64,000 nt of DNA. Origin: Rachycentron canadum (taxonomy: Eukaryota; Chordata; Actinopteri; Carangiformes; Rachycentridae). Each line of letters starts with the position of its first letter. Within the stretch, counting starts at the first letter, position 1. The notes under the pieces were generated by a model. It was not told the origin of the DNA. It was given only the letters and a program-made list of their open reading frames with translations, and searched no databases. Shown here piece by piece: positions 35,414 through 50,400 of the stretch. The stretch lies in NCBI GenBank assembly GCA_038496675.1, contig CM076661.1, positions 12,054,044 to 12,118,043 on the forward strand, in the 5' to 3' direction. The position numbers and the translations under genes are program-made.

Positions 35414-38400
35414 CATCCATACTGTAAATGTATACACCCCCACCCAAGCTATACACGGGCGGTGGCTGTGCCCTGCCCCAAAATTCCCAGTGAACCCTGG
35501 AGGCTTTAATCCTCATGGTGAACGTAATAATAACAGACAACTAACTGAATCCATACGCAGTCACCAATCTGTGTGTGTCTCTTTGTGTTGCCCTAAGCTG
35601 GCCCTTCACTAAAAATATCAGTGACTTGTTATTTTGGGTGTATGCACAGTATGGGTACCATAATGTACTGTGAGGGGGTGTATAATTATGTATTGCCTTT
35701 CCTGTTTGAACAAAGATTTGCAGCACATCACAACATAGAGCAGAGTTGAAATCGCTTTTGGAGACTTGTGTTTTATATTTCACAGTAGTCTGGTAGGTTA
35801 TTTGGCTTGTCCACATCTCTCCTTCTGTCCAGCATAAACACAAACAGGATGGATAATTTAGAAGCTGCTTATTTGACAGATTTAAGTATATTAGGTTGGT
35901 GTAGACATATTTTGCAGTCTCTCATCTCTCAAGCCAGATATAGCTATATATTCCTCTGCCAGAGGATCCCATTGTTTATTTATTAGATATTCCCTGAATT
36001 GATTTATAAATGCTCCCTGACACTGACTGTACATCTCTTTTAGCATACAGCACCAACCTGATATGTATAAAACTGTGTAATTATCACTCCTGCTGCATAG
36101 AAAGTGTCTCTGGATACTTTCCTCTCTCTCAGCTGGTCTTCGTTGTACAGGAGGTTGTGATTTTCATGGTAGTTAATTAGCATGAAATGAACTCATTAAT
36201 TGGATAAATCAAGTTGTAACCAGCTGTGCAGATCAACTGCTGCACCCCGATGATGCAGCAAACAATCAGGGGTAATCCATTTTCTGTTTGTGTTCATTAA
36301 ACTGTCTGGTCTCCTTTCATTATTTCACGCACGTTTAGCCTTTATTAGCCAGTTGAGCTTTAAGAGAGACATGAGAGACCAGGGGCACAGAGACGGCCTG
36401 TTAGATTAGCTGGGTGTCTCATAAAGCAGCAGATGTGGTAGAAAAGTGCATCTTCTCTTACACTGTAGGTGTGTAATTATCCTTAAATTCTTGAAATATA
36501 GCTTATGCAACTCTACCTTTTTCTGGACTTTACTGCTGCTGTGGCTACAAGTGCAAGTATTTGCATTGCAATATTTACCATCAATGGCAACGTGTAGTTT
36601 ATACAATCAGTCACCCATCAAGTAGTTAATTATATTTGAAGCTTGTATATGACTATATAAGCATAAGGAAAATTGTACAAAAACTGAACTTTGTCATGTA
36701 ATACACTGTTACACTGCTTTTGAATCCATGCTTTGTCATGACTATGTCTTTGCTGACTGTACTTGTGTGAAGCTTTAGCCTTTGGTCGTGCTTTTTAACA
36801 TTTAGCTTCATGACAGAAACAAAGGCCCTATGTATCTGAACTGCTGCCATGACCTGGTCGTGCAGGACTGTGTTGAATGACTCATCATTTGTTCGGGTCT
36901 GTTCGGGTGCCTTCCACTGTGAACCAGCAGGATGAAACAATTACCCCAGCAACAAAAGTTAATTGCCATGATAACAGAAGCTCTGCCCTACGGGTGCTAC
37001 CCAGAGAGAACGCCTCGTACACCCCACCACCCCAACCTCCTATCTCAATATGCCAAAGAAACACTTTTCCAGCATCCAATGATCTAATCATGTAGTTGTT
37101 GAATCTCACAGAAACATGAAACTACTGTTCCTAATATGTTCCCATTTTGTATACGCAGGATCAGATTCAGGCATAATTTCTTCCAGCACTGAAATTTCGA
37201 CTAATGGATGCACCTGGAAGGAAAAAACACAGTCATGACACTCAAAGCATGCATGTGTAGGATTTATTTGGAGGGTTGGGAGGGCAGGAGGCGGCACATA
37301 TGTCTGACCATGTGTGCAGGAAAGTGCTCTGCTTAATTCAAAAGCATGGGAATGTGGCCTCCTTTTCATCACTCTCCTATGAGGCTTATTTGACATAAGG
37401 AAGTGCTTGGTGTGACAGAAACCTTCATATCTTCTCTGCTCTTGTTTTTCTCTCTGCTGTCTACTCATGTCTTTCTCACCCTGTACTCTGCACTTTTTTC
37501 TTCTCACCCTTCCCAGGCTGCCTTTGAATATTATTCTGCTTCCACTGAGAAATCTTCTTAGTCCAGCAAAAGGTGAAATGCTCAGACAGGAGCTGTTGGC
37601 CAAATCAAGTCAAGTTGATCCCTTTTTTCAAGGATGAACCAGACTAGTGCTTCACATTCTGAGTACATGCGTTTTCTCTGCACCAACACAAATATGTTAT
37701 CAGCTAATGGCAAAGAGGAGTTTTGAGTTCAAAACAACAATTCAAATATTTGCACTCATCTCATTATCCTGTCGATACAGTGGCAGAAAAGCAAAGTATT
37801 TATTTCTTTATGCATGAGCTGGTCGTGTGGAAGTGCTCATGCATTTTTTAAGATGCAGTATGTGGTATATGTAGTATGTAGAATACACAAGTGGGGAAAA
37901 TACCAGCAGGCTGAAAGCCTCAGAGGACTGGAACGAAAGTGGGAAACTGCTCAAGTGATTAGTCAGCTGTATAGGGCATATACATGTACACTCCACCTTT
38001 CATACCCATGGACCAATCTATATCTTTATATTGACAAGAGATCCGTGTCTTTTAAATAGGTTATTCATAGTGATAAGTCCACAGAGAAATATCATCTGAC
38101 TGAGCATTTTAGCATCTTTTAGCTAATTGTTTTGCTTTTCCAAAACCGCTTTTCTCTTTACTTTTAACTTTACTTTTAGCTGCAAACCTGCTGTATGCTA
38201 TCTGCAGCAAACTGCTGACAGAGTTATCAACTAGCTAGCTAGTAAACATAGTGGAGCATTTAGCAACAGAAGAGACAAACATTTCAATTAAATGTTGAGA
38301 CCAGAAACACAGATTAAAGGACTATTGGACTATTCACAAACAATTGAATGCTAATGTTGCTTGGCATACAAGTTAGCAACTGTTTGCTATCAGATCAGCT

Positions 38401-41400
38401 TTATTAGGTAATATTGTTATGTTTACTGTTCTGTTATCCCAAAGTGCCCAAATACAGCAGTTTCAAAGGACTAGAACAGGGTTGAATTTCTCTATCTTCC
38501 ACTGATACCCTTTTATTTTACTTAAAGCTTTTCATTTTCTATCGGTGTAGGAAGAGGTAAATCTCCAATTACCTACATATAATCATGCCATTTTGTCACT
38601 GAAATTTTCATTGTTTCTAATTCTAATTGCAGATAAAAATGTTTTCGATTACTTGAGTTTGACCTTTGGTTGTTCCAATTTTTGCGTTTTCCTGCTCTGA
38701 ACATCTGTTTGATTATGATCACATTACTTTAATGTCATTGATTGTGATTTTCGTCGTGCTGACCTTTTTCATATTATGCCTTATTGCCTGCATCACCTCC
38801 AACACAAACACAGTCATTCTGTGCTTAACCTCCTCTTTTTCCTCAGTCACACTTTTTTTATTTTTTTTATGGCTGAAAATCCATCAAGTAACAAGCATTA
38901 GAGAAAAATGGGCCTCTGTTTTTTGTTTTTTTTTGTCAGTAGAAGCAGCTGTGATGTTCAGCAGCTATCATGTGCTTTACTGTGCCTTGTCTCGTCTTTG
39001 TCATGTGATCCAGAGCGTCTGCCTCCCTCAGTTACAACATCACACACAGAAGCATTTAGCAGCATTTATTTTTACTGACATTGTTTGAGCTGCTCTGTGA
39101 AGGTCTAGTTAAGTGCTCATGCAAAGGAACTAATTAACTTGTTTTTTTGCTCGTCATCTAATGAAGTATTGGTTGAGCAACATGTCATATGTAAAGAAGG
39201 AGTAGACGAGACATTGGCTTTATTTCTGACTGCTAGAAGAGAACTGAAACCGTCAGCATCAGGCTTGAGGCACTCCTCTGGCCCAAACTGCTCCAGAAAT
39301 AGGGCCTGTTTTTGTAAGAGGATCCATCACAGAGATGCACCCCCCCCTTCTTTCCCAGTGAGACTCTGGTGGTCTGCAGAGTCTCTGAAGTGGGAAGAAG
39401 TGTCTGTTGTGTGATTAGAGAGTCTGTTTAACGTATTTAGAAACATGATGTCTGTAGTTGTCCCTCACGGTTTTGCATTTAGGGTTGAAGCTTCCTCCCA
39501 AATTTAGAGGCAGTGAACTTTTCACTCTGCTGTATCCTCCTGCCTGGCTTATCAGTGATGAAACTAATTATTATTTCCCTCTAAAAAGGACAATTATTTT
39601 CTGCAGTACGATGACATTTACATAAGGTCCAGTTTGGATCATGTGCTATATTTGAATGAAATTGAGGAACGAACTTCATATTCAGATCTGTTTGTGTTAA
39701 TCAGAAATGTTTCCTGTTTGATTTTGAAGTTCCTGTTTTTCCATGTATTGTGTAACCATTTTCCAACCTCCAGCATCTCACTTTTGTTTTACTTCTACCC
39801 TTTTTCAACATCCAAACATGAGACTACACCAAGCCGTCTCTTTTATTCTGTGGTTTAACTGGTGGCTAAATGTCTGTAAATTGGAAACATTGTCACAAAT
39901 AATTTGTATTTCGATATTTTCGATAGGATCTTGCTGCTGGAAAACATGACAACAGTTGTGCAGTCAGGAGTGATGGATATTTGACAGAGGGAGGGTTTGT
40001 AATCGTAGGAGGAGTTGGTGAACTTCAACTGTCAAAAAGGCTGTAAATGCTTCTCCCTGAGGAGCGATGACTTACTGTCACTGTGCAGTTTATACTGAGA
40101 CTTTATAATATTATTGCATGGAAGTAAACATCCGAATACAGCTGCCATGTGTGAAACATTGATTTTTACATAAATTACTTCACTCTGAAATGGAAGTAAG
40201 TTGATATTCTTTTATTTTGTTGCATCATGGACATATAACAGATCACATTCTGAATCCCTTTCAACCAAATGCATATTATTATTTTTGTGAAACTAAGTAC
40301 TTCAAATGCTCAAAAACCAACATTAGAACAAGTCTGTGTCACTCCCTTAAAACCCTGTCTATAATAATAAGCTATTCATTGGGAAAGGTGGAGACAGTGA
40401 AGTATAGCTGCTATCTCATTACTGTCTGCAAAGGAACCAGAGTTGATGAGGAACAGGAGCAGGAAAGTGAGAGGAAACTGACTGAGGCCAGACCATGTAT
40501 TGGTGCAGTCCATGTGGGGGGTCTCTCAGGTGTCACACTGTCTTCCTCCTACAGAGCAGCACATCGAAGAAGGTGGGGGGGGTCACATGTTTGTATGTTG
40601 ACATGTTAATGTCCTCAGGGCCTTGGAAACAAGTCCCAGCCTAACCTCGTGTGTCGGCCAATTTACATATCTGCTTCCTAATTTTTATTATTTATTCTAT
40701 TTTTGTTGTTAATGTAATTGTGCTAAATTGCAAGGGGTATAACATGACACTGTGTTATATCATTCAGCTCAGGCTTTTTTCAATAGAAAACAGCCCATTA
40801 TACTTTAGGTTCCTCACTCTAATAATAATAGACTGTTTATTATGTGCGTTACTGTGTATTATGGGATCTAGACAGGTCAGGGAAATCCCCAATGTATCAA
40901 GTATTTTCCAGCTGACTCTATTTACTTTGCTTTTACTTTTTTTCTCACATCTTCTTCATGCAAACTGTTAGCACTGTAATTCACTGACAGTGAGCACATC
41001 ACCAGTGCTCCTTGGTTTGCTTTTCCTGGCCCTTGCACCTTCAGACTGCTAATGTGCCAGAGAGTCAGTCCCTGAGCTGTTGAAAGTGAAAATTAGACAA
41101 GCAGTTACTCACTTCACATGTTCTGCTGGTTCATGTCACCTCTGCCACGTCCATGTCACCTCTCCACCTTGGTCATGTGTTTCCATACTGAGGCTATTTT
41201 AACACCTTGGCTACGGTGCCATGGTTGTCACATGACACATATGGTTTGTTATGAACTTTTACAAACTCAGGCTGTATCTCTGAATCTATGCTTCCTCGTA
41301 GCTGTGTGAACGTGTGTGATGTGTGACTTTTTATTTGCTTTTTACCAAATGTGTCTCCAGCTGGTAATACACTTACTGATCAAACACTTTATCATTATGT

Positions 41401-44400
41401 ATCATTATGCAACACATCACACACACCCTTCTGCTAGGATACCTATACACATTTCTTCATGTGCTATAATAATTCAGCCACACCACAGCGGGGGGGGGAT
41501 TTACCAAGGCCGAGTTTTGGGTTTTGTTTATTGCTTTTAAAAATGGCAACTCATGCTCTCCTCGTATTCTTGCAGTGACTGCATGATATTTCTAAAGTAG
41601 CATCTTGTGGTGGTAACTGCAAAGAGGTGTGGCTTCACAAAGACCACTCAGCTAAACAGATAATTACACAGTAACTCAGTGTTTTTAATTTATTGAGCAC
41701 CACCACATTTAATAGTATGAGGAGTAAAAGTGCAGTGGAGCATCTCTGTAACACATTATTCACCACTGCTGAGAGGGACGGTTATTTTCTATTCCATTAG
41801 CTTTCATAACTTGGTTTCTCGTAAAGGTCTTCTTTCATTATTCTTCTTTAAAAACATGACATGCTGAGGTGGAAATTTGAGTTTTATCTGGGTTTTGAAG
41901 TCTTCTGTGGCAAAGGGTAAGGTCAGGTTGCTTATTTTCACTCCGTTGTAGGAGCTTTGACTGACTGTAGATATTTTCAATTTTTTTCTTTCATTGAATC
42001 TATTATCTAGCACCAGGTCTAAAAATAGCACTGTGCACATCTACTGTTTTGCAACTTCTTGAAGTGTTTTGTTGTTGAATGATGACAAAATGATCAGCAT
42101 TGACTTTCTCTCTATAACTGTCTCCACAGTAATGTGAACTGAAATACTTTCTCTTTCCTTTTTTCTTTCTCCAGTGAACAGAGTATCTGCCAGGCGCGGG
42201 CCTCTGTGATGGTTTACGATGATGCCAGTAAGAAGTGGGTGCCCATCAAGCCAGGGCAGCAGGGCTTCAGTCGCATCAACATCTACCACAACACTGCCAA
42301 CAACACCTTCCGAGTGGTGGGCGTCAAACTGCAGGATCAGCAGGTGAGAGATGCAAGGAAATGATCAGCACTACATGAGTGGTGATGAGTCTAATGACTT
42401 CAGAAATCTGGAGCTCCACATTTATATACATCAGTCCTCATCGTTATCCTTTAAATGTTCATAAATCACAAATCTGTGATGCTTAGTGGTTTATGGTTTA
42501 CAGGATTTATGAATTTTGTGATGAGCCATTACTGTGGTAACTGTAACTGTTCATGGAATCAAAATCCAATCTTTTTTGGTGAAATTACAATCCATGCCTT
42601 TTTAGGAAAATTTGTTTCTTTGTCACATGTTATGGATTTAGTCTAAATGGTTGTTGAAAACCTTATCTCTTAAACGGACTGACTCCACAACATGATGCCA
42701 GTTGTTCATGGGTGAGACAGCTGAAAAAGTCTCTTTTTATCAACGTCGACACTTTTTTTTTTTTTTTTTTTTTTTTGGCATCTTCAGCGCTCTGGTTCTG
42801 TTGAGGTTAGAAAATGGTGCAGTGAAGCAGAGGGACACTGGAATCAAATCTCCAAGCAGCTGGTAAAATGTGGGGGAGAAGCAAGAATCTCCATTCACTT
42901 CTTCAACACCAGCTGTTGCTGAACATTGAGTGAAATACTTGATCAACAGTTGTCCAGACTTAACTTATACTTAATTCCCTTATGATCTGCATGTTATTAA
43001 ATCTACATAACATTTTATTTCACAGCTTCATTTTCCTTCTTTCTTGAAGGTGGTGATCAACTACTCCATAGTGAAGGGCCTGAAATACAATCAGGCCACT
43101 CCAACCTTCCACCAGTGGCGTGACGCTCGTCAAGTCTATGGGCTGAACTTTGCCAGTAAGGAGGAGGCCACCACCTTCTCCAACGCCATGTTGTTCGCAC
43201 TTAATGTTCTCAGCTCACCTGACAGCGGAGGTAAGGCCTTATAATATGTGTTCATTAGTTTTTATTTTTATCTATCTGAAAATTCAATCACCATTTTTCT
43301 CTAAGCATCAATGTCCCGATTTGTATTTGGCTTCCTGGCAGGCCATCAAGTTATTCTGAGACATTTTCTAAATGTTTCAGTGAGTCATGTTGAACAATTC
43401 ATCTCCACAGAGATATGGGGGATGGAAGTTTTTGAATCGTTAGCTTGAGTTGGAAACCTGCTGATGTTTTCCAGTGGAGCTTTAAATGGATTTCAGTTTG
43501 AATTACCACAAATAGAATTTGGTTGTCATCTGTGATCAATTTAAATTCAATTTTTTTCTCTTAAAAGAATGTCAGGTAACCACAATCCAATAATCCACAC
43601 AAGCGTGACCACGTAGGCAAAGTTTTATGTATATTTTCTCAGCAAACCCTACTCTTTGAAACAGAATGTAAATTGTGATATCTACAGCACAAGCACTGAT
43701 GATGAATGAAAAGACAACATTCAAGCAACACACAATAATAAAGAGTTATTGATTATACTTGTGTCAACATCTAGTAAGCTGAGACTTAAAGCCTATGAAG
43801 TGTAACCACTAAACTAAGCTGTAGTACCCTCTGCTGGTTAATAATATATACTGCAGCTACACAGCTACACTGCACATGAAACCAAACAATTTTAACACTC
43901 TGGAAATTTGTTATATTATCCTCATTTTAAGATTTGGTTTTATGGTTTCACCTGTACTGGACAGCTGATAAAGAGACAGAAAGGAGTGAGTGAAGAGAGA
44001 GTGAGTGGTTTGACATGCATCAAAGCTGGAATCAAACCAGGGACATTACAGTTACCTTGTTTGATTCTGAGCCAGAAGCCTTTTTAAATGGACGGTGAAT
44101 AAAATCTGTTGGAAGTAGTCTAAAGCGTGTTTGGTTTAAGTCTAACACACACCTACTCTTAGTTTACTAAATAGCTTCTGACCAGCTCTGGTTACAAGCT
44201 ACTTATAAGTTGTGTGTGAGAATATCTGTGAGTGTTTAACTGCGGTGTCATCCCATCCCATCCTTGTGACTCTCCCATTAGTGGCTAAAATATCCCATAC
44301 GGAGCCTTAGTGTCGTCCCCCACCGTGCTCACATGGCAGCCCTCCTTTTTTTGGGTGCATTTGGATGTGGCATCATGGCCCTCGTCATGCAAGGCAAACG

Positions 44401-47400
44401 TATCTCTGTTCATGGTAAACACCTCCTTATTCGTTGTTTATGCTGTTTATCATTAGAAGAAGTCGTATTTATTCATTAGTGCACTGTGGACTTTAGGAAG
44501 GTTTCTCACTATGTTGACTCCAGAGTTTTCACCTGGTGTCCTTAGGCGGGTTTCATCAGCCATCATCATCCTCAGTAAGTGTTGTGCTGTTGAGTATGTT
44601 CACTACCCATGCATGTTTTCCATGGTAACAGACTACTCTTTAAAATGGCGGAAAGTTGAGCTACTGCCATTTCCTCACTATGAAAAAGAGGCAGTTTGTT
44701 TGGATATGTAGGTAATTCTGCATTGTGCTGTTGAAATTCTGTAACTGCTGTCAGGCTGCCACAAAGGGCTGCGTATCAGTCATTTCTTGAAATGACATTG
44801 TGCACATCACAGAGATGGAATTATCAATAAATTAATCAATTAGCTGTTTATTTAATCAGCTGACTAATCCTTTCAGTCATTTTTCAAGCAAATGCTGTGA
44901 AAAAAATATTTTTTGTTGCCAGATTTGCTGCTTTTATTTGTCCTGTATCTTTGTAAACAGAGTGAGTTTTTGACTTTTGGTTCAACAAAACATCTTGGGC
45001 TCTTAATTTGTAGGGTTTCTCTTTTTTATTTATTTTGACACAAGACAATAATGTAGTGATTCATTGAAATGAAATAAGTGGACTGGTCAATGATAAAAAT
45101 AGTTATTAGTCACAACCTTAAAATTTCTTTAGTTGTATTCCCTTCTACCCAAACAGCAGGTAGAGAACAGCATGAGGCTCAACAACTATCTGCTCAGACT
45201 AGAAGAGTAAAATTATGTAATGAATGAACTAATGGCATTTTGCACTTAAATTATTAAGACAGATAATCCTCAGCTGGAAGCTCTCATCACTGATTTGGGG
45301 GAATTGGAGTTGGGTAAAGTTGTCATTTTAAAATGAATTGTGTGATAGTGTCTCTTTGCTGCTACATTTATAGAGGCTTATGTTTGTAATTCATTGTCTT
45401 TTAATCTAGTGTAAGAATGGCAGAGTACAGTCAAGATTAATAATTAATTTTTCTTTGAACACTACAGCTCACATACGCACACACTCACAATGGTTTCCTG
45501 AGCTCCAAATAAAATGCTTACAAGTCTGATCAAGCCCTCTCCTCCCCTGGGCTTCCTGTTCTTCCTTGACCTTCACTGTGGCAACTGCCAGAGCTGTACA
45601 CCGTGCAGCATGTTAGCAGTAGAAACAGAGACACACATGCATGGATACACATGCTGCAGCCCAACTGTCTCCTTCAAATCTACCTCGTTAATGTCTGAAG
45701 GAGGATAGTGAAGTGCTGATAAAAAGCCTCAGGTTGGGCTTAAAGACTGAATTTCTGAGGTCTAATTGGAGTAGATCATACTGCAGACTAGTTGATGAAA
45801 GGAGGAGCAGATAGGCAGTAGATGCAGCATCTAATGAACTTTTAGATGCTGCGAACTATCTGTAGCTTGATACAGAGTCTCTGCAAAAAGGGGTGGATTT
45901 CTGCTGTCTCCTATCAACTTCCTCTTTGCATCTTATTTATTGTGAGCAGAAAGCTTATTCTACATCAGTGCTGCTCTAAAACACCTAATTAGACCTGATG
46001 AAAGCAAACTGATAATTACTTCAGTATCCTCTTTTTTTTTAGCGAGAGAGAGTTTCTTTGTTTTTAAACCTCAGAATATTTGCTAAATTTAATTTACAGC
46101 TATGCCAACAGAGCACATAATTACCATGAGCTAACAAGCAGAGTTCAAGGGAGTGTGAGGGAGCGAGGGAAACAAGACGTCTTCAAGGCATCTCTTCGTT
46201 ACTCTGCAGCACAACAAAAGAGATCTACCAACCAGGACGGCCATGGCAGAACAAACTGAAGTGTGTCATTATCAGCAAGTGAAACCTGCATTTTACGAGC
46301 TTATTTACTTTCTGTGTGATGACAGTAATCTCCACTTTAGTGAATACGCTTTTATGCACAGGAAAAAACATTGCAAAAAATAAGCAATAAAGGAAGAATA
46401 ACACAGGAGTGATCCTTCTTCCTGGACAGAAATGCAGTATGTACATTTGGGAAAAAGTAACAGTAGTAAAATAATATTCCATCCATCCATCCATTATCTA
46501 TACTGCTTATCCATCAGGGTCGAGGAGGGGCTGGGGCCAATCCCAGCTGATATTGGGTGAGGGCTGTGACGCAGCAGTGCTCACCACTGTGCTGCCCAAA
46601 ATAATAATAATGTGAAACAAAATTACAGTAAATAATACGCATAATATATTTTTTCATTTTTATATGTAGGCTACAATTTTTCTTATTATCAGGCAGTGCT
46701 TGACTTATAATAGTAGGAAAATATTAAAGGGAAGGGAAAAAATGGGCAACATTTTATTTAAAGCTCTAGCTGATAGTCAGAAGGACACATTTTCTGTAAA
46801 ATACCAAAGACTCAAGTGAAAACTATGCATTGAATTTAGTTGGGGAAGGACACCCAAAAAAAATTATTACAATCTAGTTAGAATTGGGATCATAACTTTT
46901 AGTCCGGTGTGATCCAGGCTGTGCTTTTAAAAATGCCTCTTGTTGACAGCCCCCATTGCCCCGCCCGCCACCCTCATGCTCTAGACGCGGCGAACGGAAA
47001 TATCACCCGTGGATGTTCTTGATGTCACGGCGGGTGCTGAAGTTTAATGACTGGTATTCCGGTGATATGTGATAAGTGCTCTCCCTGATGCTCCCTGTTA
47101 ATAGCCACCCTAGAATCTGGGGAGTGAAGATTGACTGTAGTTGGTCAACAAGCGAAGTGCTAAACTGAGATGGTCATGTCATCTGATGTTAATTATTTAA
47201 CATTTAGTACCAGCTGTTAACCTGTTGCCTGTGTTGAGCAAACATTATCAAACACTGTTGACATAGTGACATAAACACTGATAAATTATCTTTTATTGAA
47301 AGGATTTGAAGGCTCTTGGTATTTCTGAGCTCTGAAACCCATTAGCTATATTCAATATGTCTTGATTTGTTTGTTTTGAGTGTTTATATTTGCATGATCT

Positions 47401-50400
47401 CTTCTTGTGTTGTTCTCAGTGCTGCTGTTTATTCCACTCTCCTTGGTTCTTTTCCTGCTGTGGTTTATAGTTGAGATTCCTGTGGCTGGCAACATGTTGA
47501 GCAAATTACATTATAAACAGCTTGTTGGCTCTCAGAGACAAAGTCACAGTACCTCACATGATGCCAGCTGCTGTGTGCTCATTCAGTAAACACAGCTTCC
47601 TGTACTTACTACTGGACCTGTTCTGTTTAAGATAATTGTAATTTTCAGGATTTTCCTTGCTTTAAAATTTTAATTACTGATGCTGTTGCACCAAGAGATT
47701 TTAAATAAAAGTAACTTCAAATTTAGGGTAAGAAAGTTTCTTTACTTGTTTTGCCCTGCTATGAAAACCATCAGCAACTAGTTAGAAAACAAGTTTCAAC
47801 AGTGTGGGGCAGTTACAGTGGCACAATACTGAATAAAAACAATTAAGAAACAGCATGAAACAAAGCTACTGATGCAATTTCATGCTGTCACAGCATTAAA
47901 CAAACAAAAGTTGCATAAAAAAGGACAAGAAGATGAGGGGAAAAAAAGAAAAAACAGACAGACTGGTCATCCGGAGAGGTTCCTTTTAGTGAAGGAGGAT
48001 GATGTAAGAAGAGGGAGAACAGGAAGAAGAGAAACAAAGGGACAAAGCAGATGACAAGATTGAAGAAGAGAGGGAAGTCAGAGGAGATAAATAAAAATCA
48101 GCAACACGGAAGTTATCACAAGCAGCAAATCAAAGTTATTCACATACTTTTGCCTATATATTGCATTTTGATCTTGAGTCATGAATATGTGGATTGATAC
48201 TGAGTTTTCCTTCCATATGGTTGATTGTTTTTTCCTGTTCCCTAGGTCCAGTCGTCCAGCGCCAAAATGGGCCCTCCTCAGAGGAAAATGAGGCACAGAG
48301 GAGGTATGATTTCCCTGCAGAAAATCTAATTACACACTCGAAATCTAAAAATCCCAAGCATGTGGAACAAGACATTTGGAAGCCTAGGGTTTTTTTTGTA
48401 CTGTCAATAGCGTAGATAAACCCAGTTCTAGTGAATGGGTTGATTAATACACATTTGATGCTCTGACAGCAATATATTTATAGATGGTGATGAATTTCTT
48501 CTCCTACCGCTAATTCAGTTGCACCTTAATCCATTGAAACCTCTAGGGTACATTGGGACATTTCAACCTTCAGTTTTCTTGTCTGAACACTGACGATAGT
48601 GTTGCACACAGAGATAGTCTGTCCACACACTCGGCTTGATTTGTGAAGACGCATTAATTAAAAAGTGCAGGTTTTACGAGCAGTTACCATCCTTGCGATT
48701 CATAGGATGATGGAGCAACATCAGATGCAGGCGCACAAGGAGAGGGAACGACGGACATCAGGATCAGGTGAGGCTTAAACAAACATGCCCACACCCAGCA
48801 ATATAAACAAGAAAAAAATCTGACACCCAACTTACTCATGCTGCTCTGAAGACCAAAATGAATTGAAGGCTACATAGCAAATGGCCCTAGCTGCACAAAC
48901 GTTTTAGACAAAACGGTCAATAAAAGACCTCATGACATATACCAGGTGTCAGCAAGCAACCTTGATGGGGAGAAAATGGATATTTGCTGGGCTTTGTCTG
49001 TTGTTTTAATGAGGGACGTTATCAGCGTTGGGTCAGGCAAAGCACATTTTACTTCACCAAAGCAAACAGGTGACTTTATCAGTAATAGAGATTCCCAACC
49101 CTGATACAGCAGGTAAATAGGTTTCCCCAGTGTTGTTTGTGTTAGTGTTTCCCGCTTTAGTTTCAACCACTACCCCCCCAGTCTGTATGCCCTTATGCTT
49201 TTTTATCCATGCAAACATATAAATGTTCAAGTCTGCCCCTTAAATAAACATACAGACTTAAACATCCTCCTTTGTCCCTGCTGTCAGTGACAATATCAGT
49301 ACCCCCCTGTCCCTGCAACATGCTCTACTGCCATCTCTTTCTTCCAGCTACTGTTGGGGGGAAATTCCTTATGCTTTCTGATCATGGCTCAGTCATGTTG
49401 CATTCTGCTGCTTGTTCTTTTTATGATATTTTGATTCTTTCTTATTTGCTATTGGCTTCTGTTTTTGGATTGCTCCTGATTTTCTCATCTTTACACTGCT
49501 TGGTTTGCTCAGTTGGTTGCTTTTCATTCTCACGTTTTTCTCTTTTCTGTTTTCCTTTGTTTGTTGCCCTCCTTCGTCCTCCTCTTCGTCTGCATCTCCT
49601 CTTCCTCTCTCTCCTCTCTCTGTCTTTCTCTCTCTGCCCGTCACAGTCGTTTCCACTCTCCAATATAAAGTCTCCACCCCTCCCACCCACCCAGACACTC
49701 CTCCTGAGTACAGACAGCACAGAGCTAGCACACTGCCACCCTCCTACGTCCGTGTGGCCTCCTCCTCTCCTCCCTCCTCTGCCTCCTCCTCTCCCTCTCA
49801 GGAGAAAGAGGTAGGGGCAGCTAGGGACAAGGCCCAGCTCTCCTCCCAGCTCTCTACCTCACTCGCCTCAGCCTTTTCCCCAGTCCAGGCAGGAGTGACC
49901 ACCCAGGGCCGACAGGTCCGTCAGATCCCCCTGTCTCCTCCCACAGCAGCCCGCCACCTACACCTTCAACAACAGCAGCAACAAGACATCATGCTCCCCC
50001 CTAAACATGGCACCTGGTCAGCCTCTCATATGCAGCAAATGTATGCCCAGTTGCCCCCCTCCTCTTCCCCACCAGTCATGATGGCCATGCCTGTGAAGCA
50101 GGGTTTGCCCCCACAGCCCGTCCTCCCGGTGGCCCACCCCCTCCCGCCCTTGAGCACTAGGATGAAGCCCCCTCCTCTTGACCCAAACACCATGACGGGC
50201 CCTCACCAGTACCCTCAGCATCAGCCTCACCCTCACTCCAACGGCCAGCCAGACGACTCCTACTCTCCTCATTCTCAGCATCTGCCACTCACCCCTCAGC
50301 TTTGCGAGGCCGTCCCCCTGCCTCCTCTGATAGGTCACACAGCCCCAGGCCCCGCCCCCAGCCACCATGCCCAGTACCCATCCACTTTCCACCCTCAGCA

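Larger units (their letters stand above)
22122..42174. other. EVL intron 1 (about 20 kb)
   Basis: Holds simple repeats, a teleost interspersed repeat (25255-25460), an AT-rich palindrome (32658-32716), an assembly gap (30851-31237) and one candidate alternative first exon (27214-27236). Reverse open frames of up to 165 codons (such as 37106-37603) show no domains and are treated as chance. No nested gene was recognised. Confidence 0.65.
43231..48245. other. EVL intron 3 (5 kb) with SINE-like and other repeats
   Basis: Contains a tRNA-SINE-like relic (43945-44075), a teleost repeat end (46479-46597) and a small GC/CpG-rich patch (46950-47040). A weak possible start exon is at 44333-44414. In human the matching EVL intron hosts MIR342; I saw no miR-342 sequence here by eye. 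Confidence 0.6.

Noticed and set aside
37106..37603. 165-codon reverse open frame in EVL intron 1
   Set aside because: No domain, no plausible splice or promoter context and mixed composition; chance frame.
38666..39088. 140-codon hydrophobic forward frame
   Set aside because: The hydrophobicity comes from a T-rich stretch; no family resemblance.
43231..48245. Fish copy of the EVL-hosted miR-342 hairpin
   Set aside because: The human intron hosts MIR342, but no sequence resembling the mature miR-342-3p was seen on reading this intron; possibly a mammalian acquisition.
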